A stretch of 64,000 nucleotides of DNA. It comes from Callaeas wilsoni. Lineage: Eukaryota > Chordata > Aves > Passeriformes > Callaeidae. The notes beneath the pieces are model-generated. The model was given only the letters and a program-made list of their open reading frames with translations. It had not been told where the DNA came from and did no database searches. The position numbers and the translations under genes are program-made. Below are positions 52,906 to 64,000 of this stretch, one piece after another (within the stretch, counting starts at the first letter, position 1; each line of letters opens with the position of its first letter). Location: assembly GCA_013398955.1 (NCBI GenBank), contig VWPU01004204.1, positions 1-64,000 of the forward strand, given 5' to 3'.

Positions 52906-53307
52906 CTGTTACAACTAAATTTGTACTGGATGAAAACCGGGACAGATAGTTTAAAGAAAATTTGTACAGAAAAATTTGGATCTTCAAGAAACCACATTCA
53001 AATGCATTTACTGAAGGGTAAAATAATATACTATGAAGGTTGCACATCCATGCATGCCCCAGACATCTACTGATGGTGGCTGAGTAAAAGAGAGAACCTT
53101 CATAGTTTTGCACTGCAGCATCAAGCTACTGAAGAAATACATGTGAAGAATCCCAAGTGTTTAGAACAGCTGAGAACATAATGTAATATAACTGAAGCCA
53201 GAATCAGTTCTCACTTGTGTCAGTATAATGAGGACTAAAGTTATATTGGCTTTAAAATGCTGTACTGGAGATTTTGGTTTGACTTCCTATTTTTTGGCAG
53301 GATTTAC

Positions 53308-53414
53308 CTTTCTTTTGCAGGATGTTCTGTCTTGCTTTAATGAAAGCTAGGATGTCAGCATCAGCCTGGCTGTCTCCAGTCAGAGGAATAGATGTACTTG
53401 AACCTGGTGGGGTC
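53308..53414 (-). CDS. KIF6: KIF6 tail exon (…DSQADADILAFIKARQNILQKK)
   Basis: This 107-nt exon has acceptor tttctttttcag and donor AAAG|gtaaat. It encodes TPPGSSTSIPLTGDSQADAD followed by the charged helix-like ILAFIKARQNILQKK, the most recognisable KIF6 tail segment in the window. It ends with one base of a codon. Read-through past the donor would add about 17 residues before a stop, so a terminal-exon isoform is possible. Confidence 0.92.
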
Positions 53415-56400
53415 CTGAAAAAGAAAGTATACTTGTGGACTCAAGTGAGTAAGAAGGTTAATCTTTCTGTCTCCTCTTTTTTTACCATGAAGCATTTTGT
53501 TCTTTAGATGCATTGTTAGATATGGCACAGTTTAGTGGAGAATTGATCTCAGGACTTCTTAATTGGTCTTATGTAGTAGGTTCCTAAGATTAGCCACTAT
53601 CTCTTTAGTGTGGGAAGGTTACCTGCCTATCAGCTATAGACCTCTCACAAAGGGTTAAAAATATAGTGCTGAGTGAAAGACTTAATTCCAAGTGGAAAAG
53701 CTTAATGTAGTGAGTTTACCAAGGAAATTATGGATGTGACTATGCCATGTGTTTGCTTGCTTCAGACTGCTATACACCTGGACAGACCAATAGCATTTTT
53801 GCCTACTGTGGGGGAATTAAGTTTCCATCCATGCACAGAAGTAAACAATCACGTGGCACTCAGGACATCTCCTGACAGACACAAATCCTTTGTGCTGCTG
53901 GTGTCCAGTCCCAGCTGAACTCTTGTACCTATGCGGTTAAATCATTGACTTACCACTGCTTTTGATAGATCCTCTGGTGGTGTAAGATGATGCAATACAA
54001 TGAAGCTGTTCTAATCAGCTGAGAAAGCTAAGAATTATCACCTGCATCTTTAACCTTGTTTAAAGATTAAGCACTAATTGGGAGATGAGAAATACAGCGA
54101 CAAAAAATTGCAATACAGAAGGACAAGTGGAACCGAAGGGAAAAAACTTTTTTACATATCCTACCTCTGTAATTATAGTTTTCACTGTTCCTTACTGACT
54201 GTAGCAGTAGAAGGTTTGTGTGACTGACATAAACAGCAGTTTAATATCCTTGTCTTCGTGCTACTAATTAAGTTCTCAGTTGCTGAACCAGTGAACCAAA
54301 ATGGAAAAAAAAAGAAATTACTCTGAACTTAAAACTCCTCTATTTTTATGTAATTTACAAAGTGATTGCAGAACACCAAAAAGGGACTATTTTTGATTGA
54401 TTTTCATTTATTTAGCAACAATGTAAAAATAAAAACCCACAGTATATTAAGAAGGTACTCTCTAAATTCCATTATAGCTTCTATTTCTCTTCTGCTTTTC
54501 TTAAACTCAAATGCAATTTAAAACATTAGGTTTTGGGGGATGAAATTTTCCATGATTTTTTTTCTGTTCCAGAAATGGATTGTTTTGGAAATCGAAAGAA
54601 AAAAATCCTTGTGCTTTCTTCTTACTAACACAGTAGGAAAAACAGTAACTAGACCATATTTTCCTAAGGGCATTAATAGCCAGAACTGTTGAGCACAATA
54701 AGAATATAACTTCTGGAAGTAGAGTGACTTGGCAAAATGTTTCAGTGGGAGAAAAGAAGGTGTAAATAAACACACTAGAAATACTAGAGAGGTTCAAAAA
54801 CCCAGTAGTTTTTGTTAACATGTCAACCTAATTTTCACAAAACAGTCTGACTTTTGAAAAAACATGACATATAACCTTTGCCAAACCTGAAACTGTTATT
54901 TTAATGGAATAATTTGTGGGAGGGAGATTAAAAATATTTTAAAGACAAAATCACAAGTATGAAAAAATCTCTGCCTAGTTCCTGCATTCTACAATGCTGC
55001 AATACGTACACACTCTGATTTCTCTTATTTTCAAATGTTTTCATTTACTCTTTCAGACTCCCTTTCTCTGAGAAGACACAGTCATAAAGATTCATAAGCT
55101 TTTAGAGAAAAAAGCCTCAGGCCAAACACAAAACCGCCTTTGTAATGCTGATGATGCAGCAGATAGGTGTAAAGCATGCGGCAGCCTGCAGTTGTTTTGG
55201 AAGCTGGAGGAAAATCTCCATTTTTAAAAAAAAAAATTATTTTTGTATTTCAAGGAGACTGTTTGTAAATAGACTGATGGAGGATTGTCAAGGTATTATA
55301 TTATTTTGTACTTTGCTTTTTCCTCTAAGTAGCCCAGGTACAATTCTTACCTTGTTTTTAAAGTTGGGTTACCAAAAGTGAGCGAATTGTTTTTCACAGC
55401 TGGATCTTCATAAGGGCTGTCTCTATTGGTGTCTGAAAAACTGAAATGGGAAATCAAGAAATGAAGGGAAATGAAGGAAATAAAGAAAAGAATATAGCCC
55501 TTGTATAGGCAATATTAATACACACACAGATTAACTACAAAGAAGATGTTTTTAATGATTTTTTAGAATCTATATAAAACACTTGTTTACTGAAAGAAGA
55601 TTTTAAGTTTAATCCATATGATGATTATGTTTATGTAGAGAATGTGGTTATGAAAGAATGACAAAAAAGTCATAAAAATAATACTTTTAGTATTTGCCTT
55701 CTAAGCCAGGCTTGTAAAGCACTTTGATGTAGCCGATGTACAGTTCGTAATGGTATATTTAGTTCCTAAACTGACTATTAGCCAAGTGAGGCCTTAGCTC
55801 ATTTTCCATTCTTTCTTTAGTCAGGCAAAATTATTACCGAAATCAGTGAGAGACTGTATAAAAACTCAGTGAGGACTTTGGGATGGGGCTTGTTGATGAT
55901 AGCCAAATATATTGCAAACAGCTGCTGTGCATTCTTGCCCTGGCAGATATCATTATCAAGGAAGCTCACTGTCAGGGAGGCAGTTTGCTGCCACTGGATA
56001 TCTAGGGGCTCTCTGCTTTTCCTAGGGGTTGCATATACTGCCAGATCTGGTGCCAATCTTAGAGTGGAAAAAGTGAACTACTCAGTGTAAGGATTTTTCC
56101 AGTAGATGGCAGGATTGGCAAGTTCTTGCTTTTCTAACTCTGCAGTAGTTTGTTCATTGTTGGCTGACAAATTGATATTTCTGGCAGAGAACTGGGAAAG
56201 GGAAAGAAATTTATTACTAAAATTTTACTGTATTACACTGTGCCAGGTTCAGTTTTGCAGAAGATATTGTGCCCAGGAGTATAAGTCATTTTCAGTTGAA
56301 CAGCTCCAGGTTTGCTGAATGATTCTCTTTAACTCCTTGAGTCCCACACCATTCACACCTGCCTAATCCAACTAAAGCAATATCGTATTTAATGTCAATA

Positions 56401-59400
56401 ATATTCTCTACTTTATTACACCTACATATTACAAGAGCTAGAAAGGCTGTATGATGTTATTACCTACTATGTGGTTTAACAATATCTGGGAACCTCATAT
56501 CGTCATTCTGCTTTAGGATTTCCTGAACATTTTTTCCATTGATTTGGCAGTTCTTAAAAACGAAGCAATTCAGTGTTTTAAATTCAGTTTTCTGAAAGGC
56601 CTCTGTGTCAGTGCCCTGAGATACTGAGGCATCCAAGTCATATAACCATGGTTTAATAAATCGCTACACATCAACTGAACCCTAGCAACCATCCCTGACT
56701 CTATTCTTAGCCTACAACAAACGTAAAGTAATGCAACTTAATGTGATTCCTTTTCATTGCTTTCTTTTCATTGAAATAAGTCTTTGCTTTCTCTTTGCCA
56801 TGCACAAAATGCATAATTTTACAAATACTATGAGTCAGCTGAAGTATCTTATTTTTAAGCTGCAGTAGTTTATATGTTTGAACTACTTATTTTTTTCCAC
56901 TGAAATAAAAAAAAAATATTACCCAATATTGTTAAATCCCCATTTGAAAGGGGATTTAGATTCAGATTGATTTTAAAAAACATCTATATACTACAGGTGT
57001 GGCAGGGTTGGAACTCTAGGGATGTTACTTTCAAGTGCGTTCCTGGACCCAAGGACAACATAGCAAAACTTGCCTTAGGGTGCTCGGGGAGAATTTGGCA
57101 CCCAAGGAAAGCAATATTAAAAAACCCACTTAGACTGAATGAGATGATGCCCAGAATCAGGAAACTAACATTACTGTGCTTAGAGATGGACCTTAACATC
57201 CTATCCTCTGCCTGTAGGGTTGCAAGCAGACATTTTTATTGTGGGGTGCATACTGTTCTCCTGCAAGTCAAGGAAACTTATAAGGAAGCTTATAACTATT
57301 TTTTGAAATGACTCAAAGTTCTGCTTCCACGTAAGAGGTTAGCAATTAGTGTACTAATCTAATGAATGAGTCCCTCCATTTGGCACAACTCAAATCCATC
57401 TTTTTTATATCCTAGAGATTTCTCTAATTCCTAGGCTAGAGGGGTGGTCTGTATGGGGATAACTTGCATCCTTCATACTGAAGCTCTGATAATGGCATTG
57501 CAAGATAAGTTGAATCATAAGGGGACAAGAGAGTGTAATTTTGCTGTGCAGTGGTTTGTATGCTCAGATGCAACTTGTTCCTAGCCTGTTCTTAGAAGTC
57601 AAGACTCTCCTTCTTCATGTGAGTGTTAGATGCTGTTCCAGTGAAACAAAAAATTGAGAAATGTTCTAGTAATGCTCTAGATTTAATGGAAAGTCATTTA
57701 TGCCAGCATAAATGGAGTGGGGGTAATAATATCCCTCTCTGTGTGCCCAGCCTGAAAGACTGGGCATCTCAGGATGCTCCAACAAAGCCGGAAAAAACCA
57801 TGCCTGACACGTTTTACTGTGATGAAAGTCTTCTTCAAGCAAGGGGTTAATCTAGAGAGATCTCTAGAGGTTCCATTCAACATTTCTGTAATGTGCAAAC
57901 AGGCACTCCTGGATCACAGTTTGGATTTGGGTAGACGTACAAGGTATGTAAGTCCTGTCTGTCTGTCACTTAAGCTTTAACCTCTAACATTATTCTGCTT
58001 GTTTTGACAGTGTATAATTCCAATTTTCATGCTGAATCTATCTGATTTTTCCTTGAGTTGAATTTAAGAAATCTCAAAGACTGTTTCCTGAAAACTTCAG
58101 TAAAATTCCTACTTTTTCTGGAGATTAAAGATAGTCCGTCAACTTTATATGTCTGTTTGTTTTTATAACCTAGTACCTGAAGTTTCACCGAGTGGATAAC
58201 TTGCTTTTTTTTGGGAGGGGGGAATAGGGGGGAATCCTCTGTTGGAGTGTATTTCTCAGTCAGGCATGGGGCAGCGGTCATAGAGATGTGCACAGTGTTG
58301 CAGCAGTGTTTCCCTTGCTGCAGGAACCCAAGGACCAGAGACATCTGATCCATGGACTGATTGGCTCTATCAAGTACCCAGGGTAGAGGATCTGGAGAGA
58401 TGATGCATGTCATGGTATGAATGCTTATTTGCCAGCTGAAAAAAAAAGGAAAATCAGATAGATTAAAATGGAAAGTGAAAATTTCAAGGTGTGCAACCTC
58501 TGTAATGTTAAGAAAACCTCAGCTGCAGTTGTCCAGTTATCTGAGCTTTGGACATGAGGGGAACAGATGTTCAGTGTACAGACAGGAAAGATTCAAGCTG
58601 CTTAAAAGCTGAGCATTTTGGTAGTTGGCTACAAAATTAAATTTGGCCTAACTTGCAAATTCATAGATAAATTGTTCCAGTTGTTACCAAAGAATGCGAA
58701 AACCTTTGAAATGTCACTAATTGATGGTGCTGTTCCCAGATTATGTTTTTATCATTATGTAACACTGCAGAAAATTGCCAGGAATAAAAAATGATTAGAC
58801 AGAAAATGCTGTAAAATATGTAAACATTGACCATGTTCCACACAACATTAATATAGGGAGTAACTGGTACAATCCAGGACAATAATTGTTAAAAAATCTG
58901 ATGCTCAAAGCCATCAGAGAACATGAAGAGTTACTTGAAAATGTCTCCAAGGGAATTTAAAGTCCCAGGAAGATTTTGAATAAGAAACAGAACAGCCGAG
59001 GAGTCTGAGGTTGAACATACTGTGGGGCTTGCTGGAATAGGACTAATGAGATGCAGTAAAAGGAAATGAGTGAGGTTAAGAAAGATTTGACTGAGATAAA
59101 AAGGAATGCATTCCTTTTGAGAGGAGGAAGAAAGTCCAAAATTTTTATAAGATATGAATAACTATCTAACATTTATGTGATTCAAAGGGAATACAAGAAC
59201 CGTTCAACACTACTGAAACTAAATGTTCAGTGAGAGAAGTAATTTGAATAGACAAGGATCTGATAAATTCCTTAAATGAAAGCCATTGTGGGAGAGACTG
59301 TATGAGGAAGAACAAAAGGCTGTGCTTGAATTCTGAATGTGTGGAGCACACATGGAGTGCTGAGCCCGACATGCATTTTCAGACTTTTTGCAGACTTGAC

Positions 59401-62400
59401 AGGAATCCATTAAGAGACATAAACATATATACAGTATGAGTTGCAGGTAGCACCACAAGCTTTCAGACCTTACTAACTGAGGCAGAAAAGCTCATTATTC
59501 AACTCTTTTATTAACATAGACTCGTTTCAACACTTTAACAATTCAGCCATTTTTTGAACTGAAAAAATAGACATATTTGGCCATGAATCAAGTGCCTTTT
59601 AGATGTGCATATCCTTCGTAAACCTCAAAAGGATTACCAGCCTCCTCTCTCTGTTATTTTAGTTATAAATTAACTTAGTATAAAATACAATTTGAGCCTG
59701 CTCAAGGCTTAATTTTCTCTGGTAACATGACTAAGGTGTGTCAAACATTAACAATCCCACAAATCATGCACCAGAAGGTGATCAAAAGACTTTGTTGAAA
59801 CACATATAAAGATCCCAAGAAAGATTAGGAATATACCTGTATCTTTTGCATGCTGAGTTATATAATTTATTATTTCTAGCCTGGAGATTGTATTTATATC
59901 CATTCCCATTCAGGAGCTTGTCTGAATGGTTTTACTGCATACTTGCTCTGTCAACAGCAGTCTTAGAATTCAGCCTACTAAGTTTTAGATGTTACATCTA
60001 TTGAGCACACCTGTTAACTGCATTTCACCTTGGAAACAGGTTTTATTTACACCACATTATATCAAATATAATTTATGTCAGCTTTTGCTTTGGTGGCTGG
60101 TTATTCTGCTGGGTGAAGATAGCAATATCATTCCAAAGAAAGAGATGGTTGATTTTTAGGCGAGTTAGGGAAAAAGAGCCATTTGTGTCTCAGGACTATG
60201 TAACTGAGAGAAGCGCCTGTAGTCTGGACTCATTCTACACAATTATGGGAAGTGGTAAGTAAAGTTCCTGTGTCAACTGGGGTCAAGGAAATCCTTGGGA
60301 AATAAATATTCTACTAGTTTATTCTTTTAAAGTCTCTGAAATTTGAAACCTTTACTCTAAAATGTTATTGCCTCGGGTAGGGGAAAAAGTAAATTTTCAT
60401 GCACAGTGGGATGTTAAGCCTGTAGCTCCTGCCTCAGAAAAGGCAGAAATAGTGTTTCTGCTTCCATATACATCTCACTGGAAATATACCTGAGTAAAAT
60501 ATGTTTAAACAGCCTAATATAAAATAAGATCAACTTTCTAGAACCATAGGAAGAAAAGAGTACTTGACTTTTAAAGACTATTGCAAGAATATTGATAGAG
60601 GTAGGAAAATAAAACTACATTCATCCCAACTCCCTCTACAATTTTATTTCCAGAAGATAAATATTCTGTGTCTGTGATATTTATGCAAGGATCATCCAGT
60701 CAGTCTCAGTCAATATGCCCATTACTTAGACACAGAGAAACTGTTCACTGTAAAGAACATCTGCTTTTTACAGGAAACCATGTGGGGCAGTACTGGACTC
60801 TGAAGTAAGCTTGGCAGCTGAAAGCAACCATGCACCTTTCCCCATTCTAGTCAAAATGCCAGATGGACTTTTCTTATTCCTGTCCTCCAGTAATAAACAT
60901 GAACAATAAAGGCATTTGATAGAAAAGCTTTAAAAAACACAAAGAAACCAGTTATGCGATTTTGTTCTGAGCTAGGGGAGAGGAAGGAGGATTCTGCTGG
61001 AAGCCAGTCCCCCATTGCGCTGGAAAGTGCTTGGGCATTACCATATGTTCTTTTTAATTCTAGAATTTTTAATTAGGCTGCAAAAGGTATTGCTCTCCTG
61101 AGCAATGCATCAGCACACCAACAGAAATTTGTTGTTCCCAAGATCAGCGGGGCAGAGAGGTTGTGCAAGAGGTGCTTAGTTCAAAGGATAGTACAAAGTT
61201 AAAGAGAGTGACAGTCATGGATTGCTTCAGCTAATTTGGCTGACTTTGTGCTAAACTAGACCAAAAATGCTCTCACATTCTGTTCCATCAGCTTTTCTCT
61301 GGGACAAGTAACCTTCAGCCCGAGACCAGAAATGAACAGCACAGATTAGGCCTAAAACCTGCCAACCATTTGTAAAGCGATTAATGCCTAAGTCTTGAGA
61401 GGACACAGAATAAGAACCAAAGCAAAGTAGACAAGATTGGAGTTGGTTTTCATTAGTTTGAGACATCTGAAAATGCCTTCTCAGACAACTTTAGAGGACT
61501 ATGTCTATCATTTGCTGTACTGATTGTGGAGCATTTACTACAGATACATGAAAAGGTAACATAAAACTTAGAAGCTATTTTACAGTTTTAAGATATTTCA
61601 GTATTCATTATTTAATGGCACGTTGGAGATATTATGTTTGCTGAAAAGCAGGAAACATCATTTATGCAGACTACTGTCATAAAAGTGTAGGTAAACCCAC
61701 TCATCAGAGAAATGTTAATTGTATAATGAGAAGGAGGAGAGAGAGGCAGAAAAAGGGAACAAGAGAAAGGTGGGGAGGGAAAGAGGAAGAGGGAAGGAGA
61801 AAGGAAGAAGGAAGGGGAGGGAACACCTCCATTTATTGTCCTTGAATATGGAAACCTGCACAGTCAGGTATGTGGTTTCTTTCACTCTACTTCGCCTGAT
61901 GGTTATGAAAAACCTATTACTGCAAATTTAAATTAGAGGTTTTAAAATCAGAGGTGACTGTTGATGAAACAACCAAGACGATTACATTTTTCTACTGTAG
62001 ATGATGCACCAGCATCTTATAATATCAAATTGTGGAATAATATGCTGCACAAATATAGCACCATGACATTTTGCAGTAGCAAATCCATCTAGGATATATA
62101 TTAAATAATTTTTTAATCTTTTTTGGTTTGAAGTCCCCTGCATACATCCCAAAGGAGATATAGTCTCCTCATACAGCAAAACTGACTGATAGCAGGCTTG
62201 CCTTTCTTAGCTGTCATAGGGCCCCTAGAGGAAAGTTTCCAAGGTTCCAAGACCAAAAGTCAAAAGAACTGAGGTCCCACCTTCAATAGGACTTCCAAAT
62301 AACTGAATAATAAAATTTCATTTTCTACACAATCATTTTTGCTGTAACTGAAAATACAGTGTTTCAGTGTGACATTTGTAAAAGCCTTCTGGAGAACTGC

Positions 62401-63955
62401 ACTTTTACTAAAACTGCATTTTTCCCATGTAAGGAAGGAAGAGAAAAATAAACAATTTACCTGTTAGGTGATAGACGCTGTGAGGATCTGATAAACTGTG
62501 GATAAACAGTGGGAGTATTTGGTGAGGTAACCATCTCTGGCTTCTCCTGCTGGGTTTAGATTGAAAAACAAAATTATGAGGATAGGGATCTTTTTGAGTG
62601 CTTTGTATTGGCCTATAAATTTCAGCAATAGCAAGGTAAGCAATGGCTCATTCAGAAAACATAGTCTGAATCACAGTATTTTCTCCACTTGCACAAACAC
62701 TTCTGAACAAAGAGAAAAGTATTTAGGGTTGGTTCAAGTATTTTTAAGCTCAAGTTACAGGTTTTTAATATGTAACAGCATGTGTTCACTGATTGGAGTT
62801 TCTTAGGGAGCTCAGATGTATAGATGGGTCAAGATCTAAGAAATCAATCCCAATTACATTTTCCAGTTTTCTAATCTTCCACTAATGAATCATGAGAGGT
62901 TGAATCCTGGACCTCTCCTGTTAAGGGATAGAGAAAAATGTACTGCAGTGGATTCAAGAATATTACTTGCAGTGCTTTGAAAAGCCAAAATATTTAGACA
63001 GGAGGGTGGCTAAAACATCATCCTCTTTGCCACTAACATGGTTAGGGATTTTAACCAGAAAAGTATTTGGCAATGATAACTTGCAGCTAAGCTACTTAGG
63101 TGGCATTGTATGGATAACTAAGTTCCTTATATTAAGTTCATTTAGTTTAGGCTGTTCTCTTAAAAATGTGGTTTAAATTTATACTCATGAGAATTAACCA
63201 AAATGTAGGCTAAACATTTCTTTGTTTATAACAACTTTTCCTCAAGGAGTAAATCTTCTCTTCCAGTTAATGATAAATGGTTATGGAATGGACTGCACTC
63301 AGCACTCTTTTTCATGAGGCTAGTGTACATTTCATGGCAGTGCTTTGTCGTGAGATGCTGTGTCACTACTTGCAAGTCATCAAAAAAGTGTCAGACGGGG
63401 AGCATAAGAAAGCTGTGCTGTTTCAGCAGTGTACTTCTCAGACTGACTGTGTTATGAACTTCTAATACACTGGTTAAAATGACAGCTCTTTAGTTCATTT
63501 TTACACAAGTCATTGCATTAGAGAACTCTGTGCTTAAACACTGGTGCACCTCAGCTAGAGAGTGAGGAAACACACTCTGCACTGAGAGCTGCTGATCCTC
63601 TGGGAGCCTAGGGAAGCTGAAAGGTTACTGGAGTCTTTGCAAGCAAAGCAAGCTAAAAAGTAACTATATTGCTGCAAAAACCCTGATGAAATCATAGTTC
63701 TACTACCTGTAAAAAAAGATTATTTTTTGCGATCTGGTAGTGTTTCTTCAGAGTTTTTGGCATTTTGGGCCCATTCTTCCCTATCAATCAAGTTGTTTGG
63801 GAGAACATCAAAACAGAAAATAGAGCAGGAACAAATGTGTTTGTTTGATTTTTTTTAGCTTCACACAAGTATAATTCACATTACCTTTGTCCAACTTATT
63901 GGCATAAGCACAGGTGAACCAGATCTCGAATCCCATCCTTCATATTCCTTTCTAT
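53308..63955 (-). CDS. KIF6: KIF6, 3' part of the gene (C-terminal exons; 5' part beyond the right edge)
   Basis: Exons at 62549-62461, 55440-55351 and 53414-53308 join in one frame with clean GT-AG sites and matching phases (2 then 2). They encode a Ser/Pro/Thr-rich tail ending in a helix-like segment DILAFIKARQNILQKK. Two upstream exons (63775-63707 and 63955-63885) extend it leftwards in the protein. KIF6 is a kinesin-9-family microtubule motor tied to motile cilia, for example in ependyma. The motor domain itself is outside this window; only the non-motor tail is here. Assignment combines the remembered FIKARQ tail motif with synteny, since KIF6 is the next gene beyond KCNK16 in the same orientation in human. 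A chimeric or unrelated gene is unlikely. Confidence 0.85.
53415..55350 (-). other. KIF6 intron (1,936 bp)
   Basis: It lies between the two best-supported 3' exons. No further exon is needed, since the phases join directly. Confidence 0.85.
55351..55440 (-). CDS. KIF6: KIF6 tail exon (FSDTNRDSPYEDP...)
   Basis: This 90-nt exon has acceptor cccatttcag and donor AAG|gtaaga. Only one frame is open (FSDTNRDSPYEDPAVKNNS, LTFGNPTLKT). Its entry and exit phases match the neighbouring exons. Confidence 0.9.
55441..62460 (-). other. KIF6 intron (7,020 bp)
   Basis: The flanking exons join in phase (Ser codon split 2+1), so no missing exon is implied. It contains the purine-rich tract at 61.7-61.8 kb. 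Confidence 0.8.
61727..61821. repeat. Purine-only-like GA/GGAA tract in a KIF6 intron
   Basis: Almost 95 bases of A and G on the plus strand, with repeated gaagg/ggaag units and only a few pyrimidines. It lies in the 7-kb intron between 55440 and 62461. Confidence 0.85.
62461..62549 (-). CDS. KIF6: KIF6 tail exon (QEKPEMVTSPNTP...)
   Basis: This 89-nt exon lies between acceptor taaacccag and donor AACAG|gtaaat. It encodes QEKPEMVTSPNTPTVYPQ followed by FIRSSQRLSPN and two bases of a Ser codon completed by the next exon. It is Pro/Ser/Thr-rich and probably disordered. The acceptor is a tandem CAGCAG, so one Gln may be optional. Confidence 0.88.
62550..63706 (-). other. KIF6 intron (1,157 bp)
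   Basis: It lies between phase-0 boundaries; its 3' end is the tandem CAGCAG acceptor. Nothing else was recognised. Confidence 0.7.
63707..63775 (-). CDS. KIF6: Likely KIF6 coding exon (NGPKMPKTLKKHYQIA...)
   Basis: This 69-nt exon reads NGPKMPKTLKKHYQIAKNN and ends ...LFLQ at donor CAG|gtagta in phase 0, matching the phase-0 start of the exon at 62549. The acceptor is ambiguous: AG at 63776-63777 keeps frame with the upstream exon, while the AG five bases earlier (exon start 63780) would need a phase-1 partner. The intron to 63885 would be only 109 bp. Confidence 0.65.
63885..63955 (-). CDS. KIF6: Likely KIF6 coding exon nearest the right edge
   Basis: With acceptor attgactag and donor AAG|gtaatg this 71-nt exon reads RKEYEGWDSRSGSP... 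and ends SWTK in phase 0. The acceptor has only a modest pyrimidine tract. A different frame across the same bases (MGFEIWFTCAYANK...) is open for a shorter stretch, so the frame rests on the join to the next exon. Confidence 0.55.
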
Positions 63956-64000
63956 CTAGTCAATTAATTACTTCTTTAATAAATAATTGAAGATGTTATA

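Noticed and set aside
58213..58232. G-rich run as a G-quadruplex
   Set aside because: Only three G runs are separated by loops, so it does not meet the four-run rule.
63707..63800. Alternative frame EEWAQNAKNSEETLPDRKK across the KIF6 exon
   Set aside because: It looks protein-like but ends at a stop within the exon and does not join the next exon. The NGPKMPKT frame runs to the donor in the matching phase.
1..64000. Bacterial-style features (operons, CRISPR arrays, toxin-antitoxin pairs, phage genes)
   Set aside because: The window is vertebrate. Most open frames are 60-120 codons, overlap randomly and show no families; no spaced repeat array was seen.

Overview
This is vertebrate nuclear DNA, most likely from a bird. 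The genes are split by long GT-AG introns, background base composition is AT-rich, and there is one sharp CpG island. The interspersed repeats look like avian CR1 LINE fragments and two avian-type retroviral solo LTRs. The bird call rests on recognising repeat sequences from memory and was not checked by a search.

Three protein-coding genes can be read, all on the minus strand. (1) About 4.6-29.5 kb: a complete five-exon two-pore-domain potassium channel of 321 residues, recognised as KCNK17 (TALK-2). Its first exon lies in a CpG island. (2) About 34.0-42.8 kb: a second complete five-exon channel of 294 residues, recognised as KCNK16 (TALK-1). (3) About 52.7 kb to the right edge: the 3' part of KIF6 (kinesin-9 family). 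Three exons are very well supported, two more are likely, and the terminal exon is ambiguous. The order KCNK17-KCNK16-KIF6, all in one orientation, is the order known on human chromosome 6p21.

Region by region: 1-4.6 kb is 3' flank of KCNK17 with one CR1 fragment. 4.6-29.5 kb is KCNK17, with one LTR in intron 3 and one in intron 1. 29.5-34 kb is the spacer between the two channel genes. 34-42.8 kb is KCNK16. 42.8-52.6 kb is a spacer with an old CR1 and a CA repeat. 52.6-64 kb is the KIF6 3' end with its introns.

The two channels are tandem paralogues with matching exon lengths and intron phases. Both keep the two selectivity filters (TIGYG and TIGFG) and a basic residue before the fourth membrane helix that corresponds to the alkaline-pH sensor of this subfamily. 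KIF6 is linked by position only; it is a ciliary microtubule motor. No RNA genes, CRISPR arrays, operons or evidence of an unknown multi-gene system were seen. The more interesting points are the LTR insertions, splice-site ambiguities in KIF6, and retention of both TALK channels.
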